A stretch of DNA of 64,000 nucleotides from Alnus glutinosa (GCF_958979055.1 NC_084886.1:5661001-5725000); one strand, 5' to 3'; shown: positions 47,401 to 59,928, counted from the stretch's first letter. Numbers and translations are program-made. The notes: generated by a model from the sequence alone, not told the origin.

Positions 47401-50400
47401 AAATAGCAAAAGCTAGGGCTAAGACTCACAGATCTAAAACATTCAGGTCCTTCAACAACTTCCTTAGGCGGGTGTCAAAATTGGATACAACAGCCACCTT
47501 AACTGCGTCACAGCTAATCATGTTAGAAATAAAGAAATAAGAAGAAGAGAAAAATCGAAAACAATAGAATCCATCAGCATTAGCACAAAGGAGAATACTT
47601 TATGAACATGACCTCCAGCATCCTTGAGAAGGGCTATTGTTTCATAAGCTCCATCTGGAAGGCGCCATGCATCACCTTTTGCATAGTACTGACAAGAGCA
47701 ACCATTAAGAAGAATTCAGATAAAAGTGTCAATCATAATATCACCTACTGCATTGGTTATATTCAGTCCTAAGAACTATGGTTAGCACCAGTGATTCAGT
47801 TCTTTGGAAATATTATTTTAGCATCAGTAACAGTGGGTTGAGGAACAAGCACTTTGAACCTTTGGTCTTAAGAGATATCACCTCATAAACTTCTTCAAAA
47901 TAATCATCATCAGCACAACCGGTGGCTTCAGAAACAACCAATTTCCAAAATGGCCTCCCATCTCCCTGCCAATAGTATAAAGCATAAGCTTACTCGACGC
48001 TGTTTCCATATCAAGGAAACTGGTTTCTTCATTAAAGTAGTTAATGAAATGAATTCTGTTTATTGATAGTTAATCACATGGCAGATAGGAAAAAATATAA
48101 AGAGATGCAGAGCCTGAGTTGATGAAGATCATTACTTGAAAAATGGAAATAATGCCAGAGTGGCTCCAATAAGTAGTTACTATAAAACTCATGTTTTCTA
48201 CTTCACACAAATCTGAGATGGTAAAACCAGTTCTATTACAGAAACATATGGCTACCCATGACATGAGCTCATTGTTAAAGTATCATTTTTTCACCTATGA
48301 AAGCTTCAATACTGTGCAGCATCATTGTCATAGTGATACAAGTACATGCCTATTTAGATGCATAAGTATCCTATTGTTTATGATCTTCTTCTTTTTTCCC
48401 CTACTCTAAAGAAAAATGAAGAATAATTGTGTTTGACTATAGCAGGAGGGATATGATCAATATGCTTATGAATCAAAAGTATTCACGTGTTGTAAATACA
48501 GTAAATTTCTCAAGTGGTTGGTTGAGAAACAGCAGAGTCAGGAAAAACTAGTTTGAGATGCAAAACTTACTGGAGAATCTGATAATGATTCAAATGCTAA
48601 CTAGGAGAGCACAATACAGGCACAATCAATTATTAGTCTAAGGAAAATGCATAACCCCCACTGAAGGAAACTTAAAATAGAGATCTTTTTGCCCATAAAA
48701 CCTATAAACAGCATACACCTTAAATAGAGACGCAGAGCATACCTGGTAACGGAGCTTCTCAGGCCACGGAGCAGCAAAAGCTCTCTTAAATCCTTGCTTT
48801 ATTTCAGCTGATGTTGCAGACAAACCTGAAAATGTTTCAAAATAATTGTTAAGAACCTAAGATTTAAGTACTGGAATCATGATTATAATTAAAAAAATTA
48901 TGTACAGTAAGAATTAATCATAAATAGTACAAAGGGGTGTGGTTACTCTTTAAGTAAGAGAAACAAGCTATATAACAAGGCAACACATTTAATGAAAGTG
49001 CCAATATATGACCCTCTCAGTAAACAATCCCAAGTTCCCAACCATCTAATCCTATGACCTACCTATCAACTTCCATTGTTGGTGAATGAAAGCTGAAAGC
49101 TCAGAAATTATAGCAATTGGAAAATATTAACAAATATGGTGCATAAACATTACAGCTTCCCAAGGACATTCCATATGAGAGATCGATAACAAGGAAAATC
49201 CCATGAGTAGTTCCAAAAGAATTTTGCTTCATAGCCTGGAAGTCTTGGAAAATAGTGGCACTCACAGAGACTAACATACTCCAACTGTCACACATCCTGT
49301 ATATCTAAATGAATTGGTTCTTTGAACGTTAACATAATAACAAATAAGCCTTGTAGCAAGAATTTAGCCCTCTAGTAATTAGTTTTACACAAATATGAGA
49401 GACAAAGTCACAGCTCAACAGTTCGAGCTTAAGGGTTTTTCTTTTTTTGGTAAGTGGGTTATTTTGTGTTGTTCAGTTAGAATTCCTCCTAAGCATGCAC
49501 ATCCGTTTCATCAAATTTGCTCTCCATTTTAGCTATAAAAAAAAAAAACACATTTTCTATTTTAGTTGCTCACTTTTCCAAAGCACTTTATCTGACTCTA
49601 TTTTACCTATCCATTTTACTATTCCATTTAAATATAATTATTCTTTATTGAGAGGAGAGTGAATGTTAGAGATTATAAAATGCTTTGTTTTTACATTTGG
49701 TGAGTGAACAATGCTCACCAAATTGTTGAGCATTATATCAACTTAAATAGTGATCTCATTATTGCCTATTCTAGCAAAACCGCCCATCAGAGCCATCATA
49801 ACTCAACAAATGTTTCTTCAAATTGCTAAACCTAATGCACCTCCTTTTGCTCCCATTTTAACATCCTGGCTAGCCAAAATAACATTTGGCTCACTGGATG
49901 AGAATGCTCGCTACCCGCTTTTTCAAAGCACCTATATTACACTCTCTATTTTAGTTAGTCACTTTCATTGTTCTATTTAAATATTATTTAAAAAAAAAAA
50001 AACACCTATATTTCAAAGTCACGTGCGTGTCAAAATAACCTTTGCCTAGCCGGATGGAGCTATTTTAGCACCTAAGTTATAGTGCTTACCAAATTATTTT
50101 GGTCTCAAGTAGCTAGCCGGATGGAACTATTTTAGCACCTAAATTTGGATCTAGCTAGCCAAAATAACCTTTGCCTAGCCGGCTGTGAATGCTAAACTCA
50201 ATGAATTATAGTAACCAAAAACACTAACCGTATTTACTGCCGATGGTGGCGTAAGTCTCTTCGACAGGCTTTGCCAACTGCAAAAGGGTACCTCCCGCAT
50301 CCAACAGCAATGCATCGTATGCTCTCTTAACTGACCTTCCTCCATCTACCCAGAAAAATGAAGAAAAAGTAAAAGAAGAGTCAGAATATACAAACCCATG

Positions 50401-50730
50401 TTATAAATGTGCCCGAAACTTATTCACATAAGGACCAATTTAACAAATACCCATCTCCCACTTATCCATATCAGAGCATGATTCAGTTCATGAATGAACA
50501 ATTCTTTAGTCAGAAGACTAATCAAGGCAGAGAAAACAGAATAACAGCATAATTCAGTAATAGGGAAAAAGTTTCGAGAGAGAGAGAGAAACAACTAAGG
50601 GGATCTAACCAGTGTGGATAGCCATGAAGGAGCAACAAAGGGAGTTGGGAAGCTTCATAGTGAGAGGAGGTTTGAGGGCTCTGAAAAGAGTACTTCCTCC
50701 ATGCGAGCATCTCATCAAGCAAGTTTCCAT
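44424..50730 (-). CDS. HAD superfamily hydrolase, HDHD3-like, probably plastid-targeted
   Basis: Nine exons on the minus strand: 50610-50730, 50229-50345, 48743-48825, 47882-47965, 47613-47688, 47430-47502, 47110-47183, 44713-44806 and 44424-44490; phases close to 262 residues. The start is ATG 50730 ([13 protein letters not shown]); the longer frame from ATG 50770 meets a stop at the first junction. Residues 1-40 are rich in Ser, Arg and Cys without acids beyond Glu2, like a transit peptide. HAD motif I is [10 protein letters not shown] (Asp56), motif II VVSN (Ser167), motif III GYEKPD (Lys199) and motif [11 protein letters not shown] (Asp224/225). The cap insert carries [16 protein letters not shown]. 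The second Asp of motif I is Gly58, which is unusual for a phosphatase. Intron 7 (44807-47109) is filled with LINE insertions. The family is certain; the substrate is unknown. The nearest Arabidopsis relative I recall is At2g41250. Confidence 0.93.
45560..46562 (+). mobile_element. LINE 3'-terminal remnant in HAD intron 7, interrupted by a second LINE
   Basis: A G/T-rich segment ends with 'gtgtacttaggggcgcctta', 'ttcttacttat' and an A tail at 46549-46562, the same 3' signature as the CUL3-intron LINEs. The opposite-strand LINE 45630-45953 is inserted in it. The upstream limit is uncertain; a T run and G/C-rich sequence lie near 45560. Confidence 0.6.
45615..45968 (-). mobile_element. 5'-truncated L1 LINE with exact 15-bp target duplication
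   Basis: The element is 45630-45953 on the minus strand and is flanked by TGTCGGGTTTGTTTT at 45615-45629 and 45954-45968, identical. It encodes the C-terminal end of an L1 ORF2 ([19 protein letters not shown], then [11 protein letters not shown]) and has the 3' signature 'tgtgtactttgggttgcgcc' plus an A tail (T run on the plus strand near 45626-45634). It is a young-looking, nested insertion. Confidence 0.9.
49640..50200. repeat. Repeat remnant with GCTAGCC(A/G) words in HAD intron 2
   Basis: 'tagccggatggagctatttt', 'tagccggatggaactatttt', 'ctagccaaaataac' and 'tttgcctagccgg' recur within 200 bp, partly inverted. It is probably two overlapping MITE fragments. Confidence 0.45.
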
Positions 50731-53348
50731 TTCTAAGCTCTCTCTGTTGGCTATTCCAAGGTGCTGTCATTTTCTGCTATTATATGTAAGCCAACCCAAT
50801 AAAAATTGTAACTCTATGTTGCGCGATTAAGTTTACTTTTTTTAAAAAAAATAAAGAATAAAAAATTGTATTTTAATTTCTCAGACTTTTCGATAATTAA
50901 TTAACACGTAAACAAGATTTTAATCTTTTATTATATTAAAAATAACCGCCCCCCAAATTATTAAAAAAAATAGATGGTTGGAGGGGCGGAGCCATCGCCC
51001 TATCCTAGCAAAGAGACTACTCTAATAGTGGAGTGGCCGCGCAAGCCACCCGGCCTACCTTTTTGTGCAAAAAAATCATCTCCATTTGAGCCAGTCCCTT
51101 GTAAACAAGCGGTAAAATTGTCTAAAAAATTAAAATGACAATTTTTCCTCTTATTTTATAAGGGACCGGCTCCTTTCCATTTCAGTTGAAATGGAGAAGA
51201 TCCGTTTTCCTCTTTTTGTTGAGGTTTGGAGGTGATTGTACGACTCCTATTTGTTATTATTGGATGTGGCCACTCACCTTGTAGGGTTACAAGGTGAAAG
51301 GATGGTTCCTATCTTTATTTTTTGTAATATTATAATACAAAATTAATTAATTTTTAAACTCATGACAGGTGATGCGGTAAAACTGTTTGCATAACATTAA
51401 TCTTGGCATTATGTAATCAATTTTGGATGGAACAATTAAATAAAAATTGTGATCAAGATATTATTAATGTTCTGCCTCATTTCATTCAATTCTATATCGT
51501 TCAGTTACCCTTTTTATTTTATCATTGATTCGAAGACCCCCACGGGACTTGAAATAATACTAATTGATTTGATTGTATTAAATGAAAAGCCTACCTCATC
51601 TATATTATTACATATTTTTGAATGATTTAATACTTTGTTTTCTTTAACTTTCTCACCAACTAGAAACAACAAAAGGGGAATGAAGCAAGATCTCATTCGC
51701 TTTCAGAAAATAGCTTACTTAACAGGCTTTCATGTAATACATTTTTAAAGAAGAAGCTTATTAGTTTGCTCACGCTTGCACCAAATTATACGTATATAAT
51801 GTCGGATATGAGATATTGGAGGAAACCAAACGGAATGCAGTGAATAATGCTGATCATCCATTTAATTCCCTCCAATTCTCACATACGGCATGCATATCCA
51901 CTGACAATTGTTTACTCATCCCAGAAAAGGGACCAAGCTTGAGCGCATATACCTGATATTTATGTAGGCATAGGCGCATAGCTACTAAGAATTGGATAAT
52001 TTGCTTCGTTTGGGGGTGCAAGAGCCTCAAGCTGGTATTTATAGACAGCTTCCGGCTGGTGGCTGAGCAACACGCAATTCACAACGCTAGTGCATCCACT
52101 CTTCATGAACTGCATGATTTGCTTGTCAACAAACGGTTACGAGTCTCTTTGACAAAAACCAGTCACGATAGGATAGCCTTCAAAAATTGAAAATCTCAAT
52201 TTCACGTGATGCAAAAGCACCAATAAAGGCATAAATTCCGGCTACATACAATTCCCAATTAAACGCAATGGAGTTTAAATGCTGGGTCTCAAGTATTGCT
52301 GGAAATTGGCCTTCTAATAAACTCGAATGGCTTTTTTAAAACCATTCACCATCACCATAAAAAGGACTGGAGTGAATCGAGAGTTTCCCTGCCATGTTGG
52401 TTACAGAGGATGTCCAAAGTGCGCTCCTGGATTGGCAAGCTTTTAAACCCATTACCTGTGCAGGAATTGCTGACAAGCATTTCACAAAATAAAGTAATGA
52501 ATCTGCTTGCAATGCAGTGAAATAAACGGATTGCCTGATTCTAAGCATCTTATTTTAGCACATTCATGTTATTGCTCATATCTGCTTTTGAAATTGAACC
52601 ACGTTCGTTTTATGAGTTTGGATGTTTCACTAGCTGGTTTTGGCAAGAAACTTTCTTGATTTTAACATATTAACGGAAAAAACTTTTTAGCAAAAACAAT
52701 TAACTTAAGTGAGCGAACATTTAGGGGCTCGAACAAGATTCTCAAAATCAGACAAATAGTTAATACACAGCACACGAACTATATTCAACATTTCACATTG
52801 CTAAATAATTGGTCAAGAAACCTACGACCCTAAAGTAAATGTATTTAGCTTAAACCTGCTGATCATGATATCCAACTTAAGGTATCCTCATTGGTTCAAC
52901 ATGGATCACTGCTTGCAGGACAGCATTCACATGGAGATGGTGGATGGTTAAGAACTGATCAGATAATTGTACTCATAAGACCAGGTTAAGCTTCAGCAAA
53001 AGAGATTTAGGTAGGAACTTCCATTACCAATCAAGTTCAAGCAACCCTCTCAATATGAAACTGGTGCTAAGTAGGAACCCATTCTACAAACGACACTTGA
53101 GACTTCACCAAAGTCCAATGAACTGATTCCTGAAATGAAGTTTAAAATAATTTTACTTGTTCACTCATAAAGGGATGTTAAGATAACATATAAGACCAGA
53201 ATTGAAACGCAATTATTTACATGGCAGTTGAAAGCGATCAAAGTGCGGAAAAACTAATGAAAGACGAATGGAAAAAAACAGAATTACAAAAAAGAAATGG
53301 AAATCAACTTAATCTTACCAGACATAAATCTTAAGGAATTTCAGTTGA
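50731..53348. other. Region between the HAD and DUF616 genes
   Basis: The first 150 bp are promoter and leader of the HAD gene, followed by a repeat with 'gggcggagccatcgccc' (about 50990) and AT-rich sequence. A coding-like stretch on the minus strand (51960-52548) is listed separately. From 52550 to 53348 nothing is recognised apart from the probable DUF616 3' untranslated region. Confidence 0.5.
51960..52548 (-). pseudogene. Possible two-exon small gene or gene remnant, function unknown
   Basis: On the minus strand an ATG at 52548 opens 31 codons ending at a good donor (CAG/gtaatg, 52456). Further on, an acceptor-like 'catgcag' precedes an in-phase frame beginning FMKSGCTSVVN and ending SSYAPMPT at a TAA (51960). 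Joined, they would give about 80 residues with a middle part LSHQPEAVYKYQLEALAPP. I do not recognise the protein. The composition is more gene-like than the surroundings, but the acceptor is a guess and no expression evidence exists. It could be the 3' part of a decayed gene. Confidence 0.25.
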
Positions 53349-56300
53349 TCAAGAAGCGGGTGGAGAAGATGGCACAGCCCTATGACGAAATAGCTTTGCT
53401 AGTGCTCTGCGCTCACAGTCCTGCACACATAAGACAAAAGGAATAACATGCTAAGCGCAACATTTTCATGCTTAAATTTTCAAAGAAACCCATTTTAAAT
53501 GCAGCTAGTTAAGGGGTTAATTGTAAGTCATTCTCATTTGAAGTTGCTCCCTAGTACATCCTGAAAAAATCACATAAACGATGTGATCATCAGGACTTTG
53601 CTCAGATCTTACAACCCAGCAAAATCAACATAATTCAATTGTAGGATTAGCCTTCAAAACTATTTTGGCCACAGCTCCTGAAAAAATATATCAATTAATG
53701 CAGAAATTATAAAACTACGCAGACAAATACAGCGTAATCACCAGCAGAAGTATATTGAGATTTCTTTGAGAGAATGCACTACCTTAAACATATGTAAGTG
53801 AAATGGTCTGTCTGGATTCATTCTCCTCAGTTTCAAGTAAGTATATGCAAAGCTTAGTTGATCACGCGAGGTGAATCGGTCAACTTCGTTGAACCAAAGA
53901 CAAGAAAATAAATTTGACATTGGCGTATGTGCACGTACTATAAAGGAACCCTCAGGAACATCTGCAAGGTAAATGACACACCATATTAACACATGGCGTT
54001 CAAAGAGACAGGAATTGCAGATGAAGGGAAAAGACAATCTCCACAATGAACAAAGATGCCAATGACACGCACAACTTGGAAGAGGAGTATTTGGGTCTGA
54101 AGGATCAAACTTGGTGAGGCCATCAGACTGGTATAAAGTAAACTGTTCATCAATGGCCGTGTGATTGTACTTATTTAGACGCTTATTTTGGAGTACCTCC
54201 TCCCAGACACAGTGGCGATCATAATGGTTTGAAATAGCATATTCTGATTTTGTTCGCCACAAAAAGTATTCAATAATCAGCATTGGATCAGTCTGAAGTC
54301 GCATCTTGCTGTCAAGCCAAATTGAGTACCTTCAAAAAAATCTGAACATAAGAAAAACTTCTCGATTTACAACTGGAAGGACCAAGAGTAGGCTAGAATA
54401 TGGTGTAGGATACCTAGAAGAAGGGAAGAGGCGATGTGACAAAAATTTAGGCACCTTTCCAGTTTTCCGCATGTCCTTATATGGTAAGTTCCTCATGATA
54501 ACGATTTTCCATAAGCCAATATGTCCACTATCATCAGGAGTATTTCCTTCTGATGACAGTTTTGAGAGCGTCTGCTCATCAACAAACATTACAAAACAAA
54601 CGTTTTCCTTGGAATATTCACTGATCTGAAGCAAACAAAAATATTCAAAATCACTGAAAGGAAATAAGGCATGCATAATAACCTAAATCTTATATATACT
54701 CCCCATATATCAACTTACATGCATATGATGACATACTCAAACATTAATTTGCCCATATCCTTGGAACAAAATATCTCAAGATTACAGAAAACAAACAAAC
54801 ATAAAAGCTCATAACTCTTTAAAATGAAAATAGGAGATAAAAAATAAAGATTTCATCCAGCACACTACCCGATGCGGCAACATCTGACAAGGTATAAGAG
54901 CCATAACCAAATCAAATATCAGAGAGCCATACACACTAATTTCCTATGTTAAGATCAAAGCTCCCTGTAAATGGAAAGTTCAAGTCATATGACCTTTTCC
55001 ATCTCTATACTTCATGTCCTCTCTTGTACCCTATCTGTCCCTCTTTTAACTCTTTGGAAAGCCATTCTGTAAAATGTCATATAAAGACATCTTCAACTGT
55101 ATACCCATTATTTATTATCTACAATTAAAAGAAGGGACATATAAACTAAACAAGCCAACAGATCCATAAAACTGTATGAAAGCCTATTGTATTGCTTACA
55201 AAACAAAATCGAACCCAAAAATGTGCTGAAATTAATAGGTGTAGTTCAAACATGACCAAAAAGTGGCAGTTATTAGCATTTCAAGCAGAGACATTCTTCT
55301 CCCTGCCAAATTTGATTGTCTTTCTTTTTTGGTTCAAATATTAAAGTTTAATGTTCACTAGTGAAAACCAAAAGCTTGTGAATATTGAAAGTGTTTATAA
55401 TTCAACTTTTTTATAATTGAGTTCAATGGTATTAGGAAAGTAAAAAACTCTCATTTGCTTGATGTAGAAGGGCAGGAAAAGAAAAAAAATCCGTCTCAAA
55501 AATTCTTATAGCTCCATAGGTTGCCATGATTTTATCTTTTAGTAAAATAAAAATGCAACATTATACCCTGCATGAAAAAGAACAATGTTTTTTCTTTTTT
55601 TCTTTCGAAATTGAAGATAGTACAGCTGATTGAATATTTGCTGGAGAAGAGACAAGTGTGTATATTATGGTCTTGGTTCAGAAATGTTCTAAGTAGTGGT
55701 ATGCATATGTAGACTGCAAACAGCAATTACATCCTCAAATTTAACTCCTCTAGGATTTACATCAAAGAATTTTTCTCTAATTGCATTTTGAAGACGAGAA
55801 CATTTCAGAGTGAAATCTGAGTGGACGATGATGATTGATAAAATGCATGTTGAGCCTCAGTTCTCAGGAGTACTTATTTTTATGAAAAAGCACGTAAGTA
55901 TAATTTTGGTAATTTACATTGGTAAGGCTTGGTTTTGGGAATCGTGACACCAGAGAGTGGGCATAGCTTTGTATAACAGTATAGATTATAAAAGGATGCT
56001 TAGTTGAATGAAATAGCTATATGAAGAAAAACTGTTTAAGCAGCATCCAGCCACTAGAGAAACATAAGCTATTAACTTTTTGACCAAAAACTATTGATTA
56101 TTATGTTATAACCATGACAGAAAAAGAAAAGAAAAAATACAATTGGTAAGGTATAACTCATTTACCAGTCTACGGGCAGGCCTCCTCAAAAAGTCGGAGC
56201 TCCCAAAAATGCAAGAAGAAACTACAACCTTACAGGTATACATGTATGCCTTGTCTTTCTCATCTAAATCAAATCCAGTGCTTGGGTACCCAGGTGGTCC

Positions 56301-58967
56301 TTTGACAAAACCACAATGAAGTGTCTGATTTCTGGCATAGAAGGATTTCTCTCTTTCTGCAAGAGTTTGATGTCCTCCAAATCTAGGTTCAAACAAATTA
56401 TTGTGAAATATTTCCTCTTTGTCAATGTACTCTAGTGAAAATTGTGTGAAGTTCACAAGATCATTGGGTTCAACAAGATCATCAACTGATTCGACAAACC
56501 CAACTTCGCAAGGAAAATCTGAATAATGAATACATGGAAGAAAAAGCACAAGGAGTGAGTCAAATAGAGGAAACAAGTTGCAAAACTGAATAGCATAAAC
56601 TAAAATGTTATGCAATGATAGGTTAGTCGATATTATTCAACGGAAAAGGCAAGGAAGGCATTAGCACTAAACCTTAATATTGGGTACACAGATTATAACA
56701 GAATTGATTACCTTTTTCATAGCTTGCATGATTGCATCAATATACAAATATGAACATATATTAATATGGCCACAAAGAGAAAAAAAAAAAAATTGTCAAT
56801 GCTGAATAGTATTTTCCAGAGAAATTAAAATTCAAGGACGTCACAAGATTTAATTTGTGTCAGGGTTTACCATTAGGTCCATTATGTAAGTAATGCAGCA
56901 AGCTTTGGCTAATTTGTAGGAAGCTTGGCAGTAGCTGGATGGTCTGAAACATATAAGGAAAAGGTAATATCGAGCACCATGTCAGGCCAACTAGCACAAC
57001 GTTCCACGTTCTAGCAATGGTGGATTCAAAACTTCATCTTTGAGGAGGGCGAAGAGTAATTCTAGACATCATACTCATGTCTCTCCTGTGTCCCTCTAAA
57101 AATAATATGGCTTTTAAAATCACCATTTAATTTATGATAGATTATTATTGAATTTTGATCAAATGATGATTTTAAAAGCCACATCAATTTTGGAGGGACA
57201 CAAGAGGGACATGAGTATGACGTCTAAAATTACTCGAGGGGCGAAATTTAATGATTAAATATTTTTTATTTGTTTCGCATATTATGTATTTTCTTAGATT
57301 TTGGAGTTGTTATGGATTTTTTTTTTTTAAAGAAGTTTGAAGGTGTTATGGGGTTTTTTTCATCTTTTTGTGGGGTTAAAGGGGACCTTTTTCAGTTTTT
57401 TGGGATACCAAGGGGTTTTCTTCATACTTTTGGGAGGATATTTTTAAATTTTTGGGGAGCTAGAGGGTTTTTTTTTTTTTTTTTTTTTTAGATTTTTAAG
57501 GGAAGTAAGGGATATTTTCAAATTTATATTATATCCCCCCCCCCCCCCCCCCCCAAACACTGTGTTCTAGTGAAACTTCTAGGTCAAGCAGGCAACCTAT
57601 ATTCACTAATTGACACAGATTAATCAATTTTCCTGATTTATGGCACCATAGTTCTAGTAATATGAACAAAGCAGGAGAAGATGCCACTTATCTTCTTATT
57701 CAGTGCCCCATGGCCATAGAACTTTCAAGCTGTCTTGTATATTTTTTTGCATTCTATGAACCTCATAGGTCGGTTGAAGGTTTTATATGGAACTATGGAA
57801 GGGTGGTGGGTGGTATGGAGACATAAACCCAACCTCTGCAGAATCATGGACCATGGCTCATGCCTTCTCTTTTCATTTTCCCCTCTGTTTTCCTGCTAAG
57901 GCCAAGCCTTCCATCTTTTCTTTTAATTTTTACATCAACATACACATTCTCTTGACTGAACTCATTAAATGATCTTTTTTCCTGGTAGGTAAGAAGTAAT
58001 TCTATTAGAAATAAAGAAACAGTTACAAGGTAGAACACATGGTAATTAAATGACGCCCTCTTGTGTGATTATTAAAGTTCTCATTTATAGGTTGAGGTTT
58101 GATTTGGTAGTAAGGACCCTATGGCCAAAGATCCTTTTTGAAGTTCTCCTCATATACACTCTTTGTAGATCGAAATTATCCACATTTTTCAAATTTATTC
58201 AACAACAAAAACTATATAGTGACTTTTTTCTATTCTTTTTTTGTAAGTACTATATAGTGACTTTGGTAGATCAATTTTTTCCGAGTTTTTTTTTTTTAAT
58301 AGAAAAATTACTCCATTTAGTACAAGTTTTGCCAACTGAGTTAAGTTTGCCTAAGAGTAGTTTTACCTTTGAATTTATGAGAGAGGCCCTTCCGCAGTTT
58401 CAAATATCATATTGTGAGGCACTTGAAAGATAGAATGCTTCTAAAAATCAGAATGCTTGAAGTCAAAAGTTTCTTTCTTTTAAATGATGATAGACAGCTA
58501 AAATTAATGCAAGCTAACTATTCTTACGCTGCCTACGATTCTTGCTTTTAGGTGGTTTTCGAACATTAGACCCCAGAAGTTCTTCTTGTACTGGTGATAA
58601 TGAAATGCTACCTTCAACGTTGCCTGCAATGAGGAATACACGTTACAACATGTCTATGCACATGTCACAAAGGAGAGAGTTAAATCATAAAATGAACACG
58701 CATAAGTTACAAATTGAAATTAGAATCAGAGCTTTCAATCTTACCATGAAAGAGCATTTGTAGGGCAGAAACTACCAAATAAATTAGGAAGAGCAATGAA
58801 AGCACAAAGACCCATCGCGAGAATCTCAGTTTATTAATCCTGCCAAACTTTCTGCCTCGACGAACAACTCGAGACCCATGCTCACTTCCACCAAGAGACC
58901 TAAAAATCATACCAATGACACCTCTTCTCTCCGGTAACAATTCGCTACCGTGCCTATAAAAAGCCAT
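53349..58967 (-). CDS. DUF616 probable glycosyltransferase (MUCI70-like)
   Basis: Seven exons on the minus strand: 58745-58967, 58528-58623, 56166-56518, 54414-54625, 54073-54329, 53783-53961 and 53349-53420; phases close to 463 residues. The start MAFYRHGSELL is the first ATG in frame. A basic cytosolic tail is followed by a single membrane anchor (about 52-72, WVFVLSLLFLIYLVVSA), as in Golgi type II enzymes. The DUF616 domain (about 108-440) contains FPCEVGFVESVDDLVEP, SSCIFGSSDFLRRP, CFVMFVDEQTL, GLWKIVIMRNLPY, SIWLDSKMRLQTDP, NHYDRHCVWEEVLQ and RAHTPMSNLFSCLWFNEV. Arabidopsis MUCI70 is needed for seed mucilage pectin, and TOD1 belongs to the same family; the exact reaction is not settled. 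Exon 5 uses a gtgcgt donor. Intron 2 (56519-58527) holds nested repeats. Confidence 0.94.
57045..57245. mobile_element. Mutator-like MITE, family B copy 3, nested in another repeat
   Basis: The element is 57054-57235. The left end GAGTAATTCTAGACATCATA and the right end (reverse) GAGTAATTTTAGACGTCATA continue as matching 'ctcatgtctctcctgtgtcc'/'ctcatgtccctcttgtgtcc', about 43 bp of inverted repeat. Flanks are GAGGGCGAA (57045-57053) and GAGGGGCGAA (57236-57245), which differ by one G. It interrupts a repeat that resumes at 57246. It lies in DUF616 intron 2. Confidence 0.85.
57246..57556. repeat. T/G-rich strand-skewed repeat ending in a C run
   Basis: A series of T runs and 'gggg' words (57310-57490) is followed by a run of about 18 C (57537-57554). 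Together with the 'ggattcaaaacttc' piece before the inserted MITE it seems to be one degraded element of the type seen at 37290-37640. Confidence 0.5.
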
Positions 58968-59478
58968 CACAGGGCAACCTCCAAACTTCGGCAAAATACC
59001 AGCTCATCTATTGGAAAATTAGCAAGTCAGTTGCCAATGATCTTTGGAGTACCATGTCCCAATCAACTACGCATAAGATTATGCTCAAATCTAAGCCTAT
59101 TCAACCATATCACCAGAAACAGGGAACAAGAATTGGAAAAAAAATAACTGAATGAGGACATTGGGGATTTACCTAATAGGGGAGATCTCAGGGCCGAGTG
59201 CAATGGGGAAGCGCGAAAACCACATGCAGAGGCGATTAGGTAAATACGATAGTATATATTCGTCTATCATTTGAAATTAGACCGCCCAGTTTTTTTTATT
59301 GCAGCAACAAACCCAGTGCTTATGGAGTTTAATGGTCCCGTCCCTTGGGAGAACAGCTTACGGATCCTGTGTTGCCTTCAGTGGCTTGGAATTTCTGACG
59401 CCAGGTGCGGTTAATGGCGCCAAGCAAGCCACCGCGTCACGGGGAGTGAGATGGAAATACAAAGCTATATTCGTTTTG

Positions 59479-59928
59479 ATAAACCTTACAAAAAGGTATG
59501 AAATTATATGTGGTTTTGTGACAAGAGTATTGAATAACAAATGTTTCAAATTGAAAAATTGAAATATTTAAATATTTAAATATCTTATTTAAGGGTATTC
59601 TGTTAAGATCTACAGTTAAATCTTATAAACATTTTTAAAACTCCTGTGTTTTTATTTTTTATTTTTAAAAATTATAAAAAATTTCAAAGATTGACGAACA
59701 AATATTTTTACAAATTTTGTTAAATTTTAATCAACACTTAGATCTTGACATTTTTTTTTTTTTTTTAAAAAAAATAGAGATATTTTAGATACTCTGTTAA
59801 AATTTAACAGCAAATTTTAACGAAGAACCCTCAAGTGAAACATTTAAAAACTTAAATATCTAAATTTAAGATATTTGCTAATTCAGTATGATTATCTTAC
59901 AAAAGTAACACCTTTTTGTAAGTTATTC
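59479..59928. repeat. Long inverted-repeat element, family G copy 1
   Basis: The ends pair over about 80 bp ('cttacaaaaaggt' versus 'cttacaaaaaggt' in reverse, then 'gtattgaat'/'atactgaat'). The interior has 'ttaaaatttaacagcaaatt', also found in the copy at 62225-62663 ('gaatttaacagcaaattc'). Related to 21081-21456. Confidence 0.7.

Noticed and set aside
58968..58994. Nine extra codons in front of the DUF616 protein
   Set aside because: They would need a TTG start; the first ATG (58967) gives the conserved-looking MAFYRHGS start.
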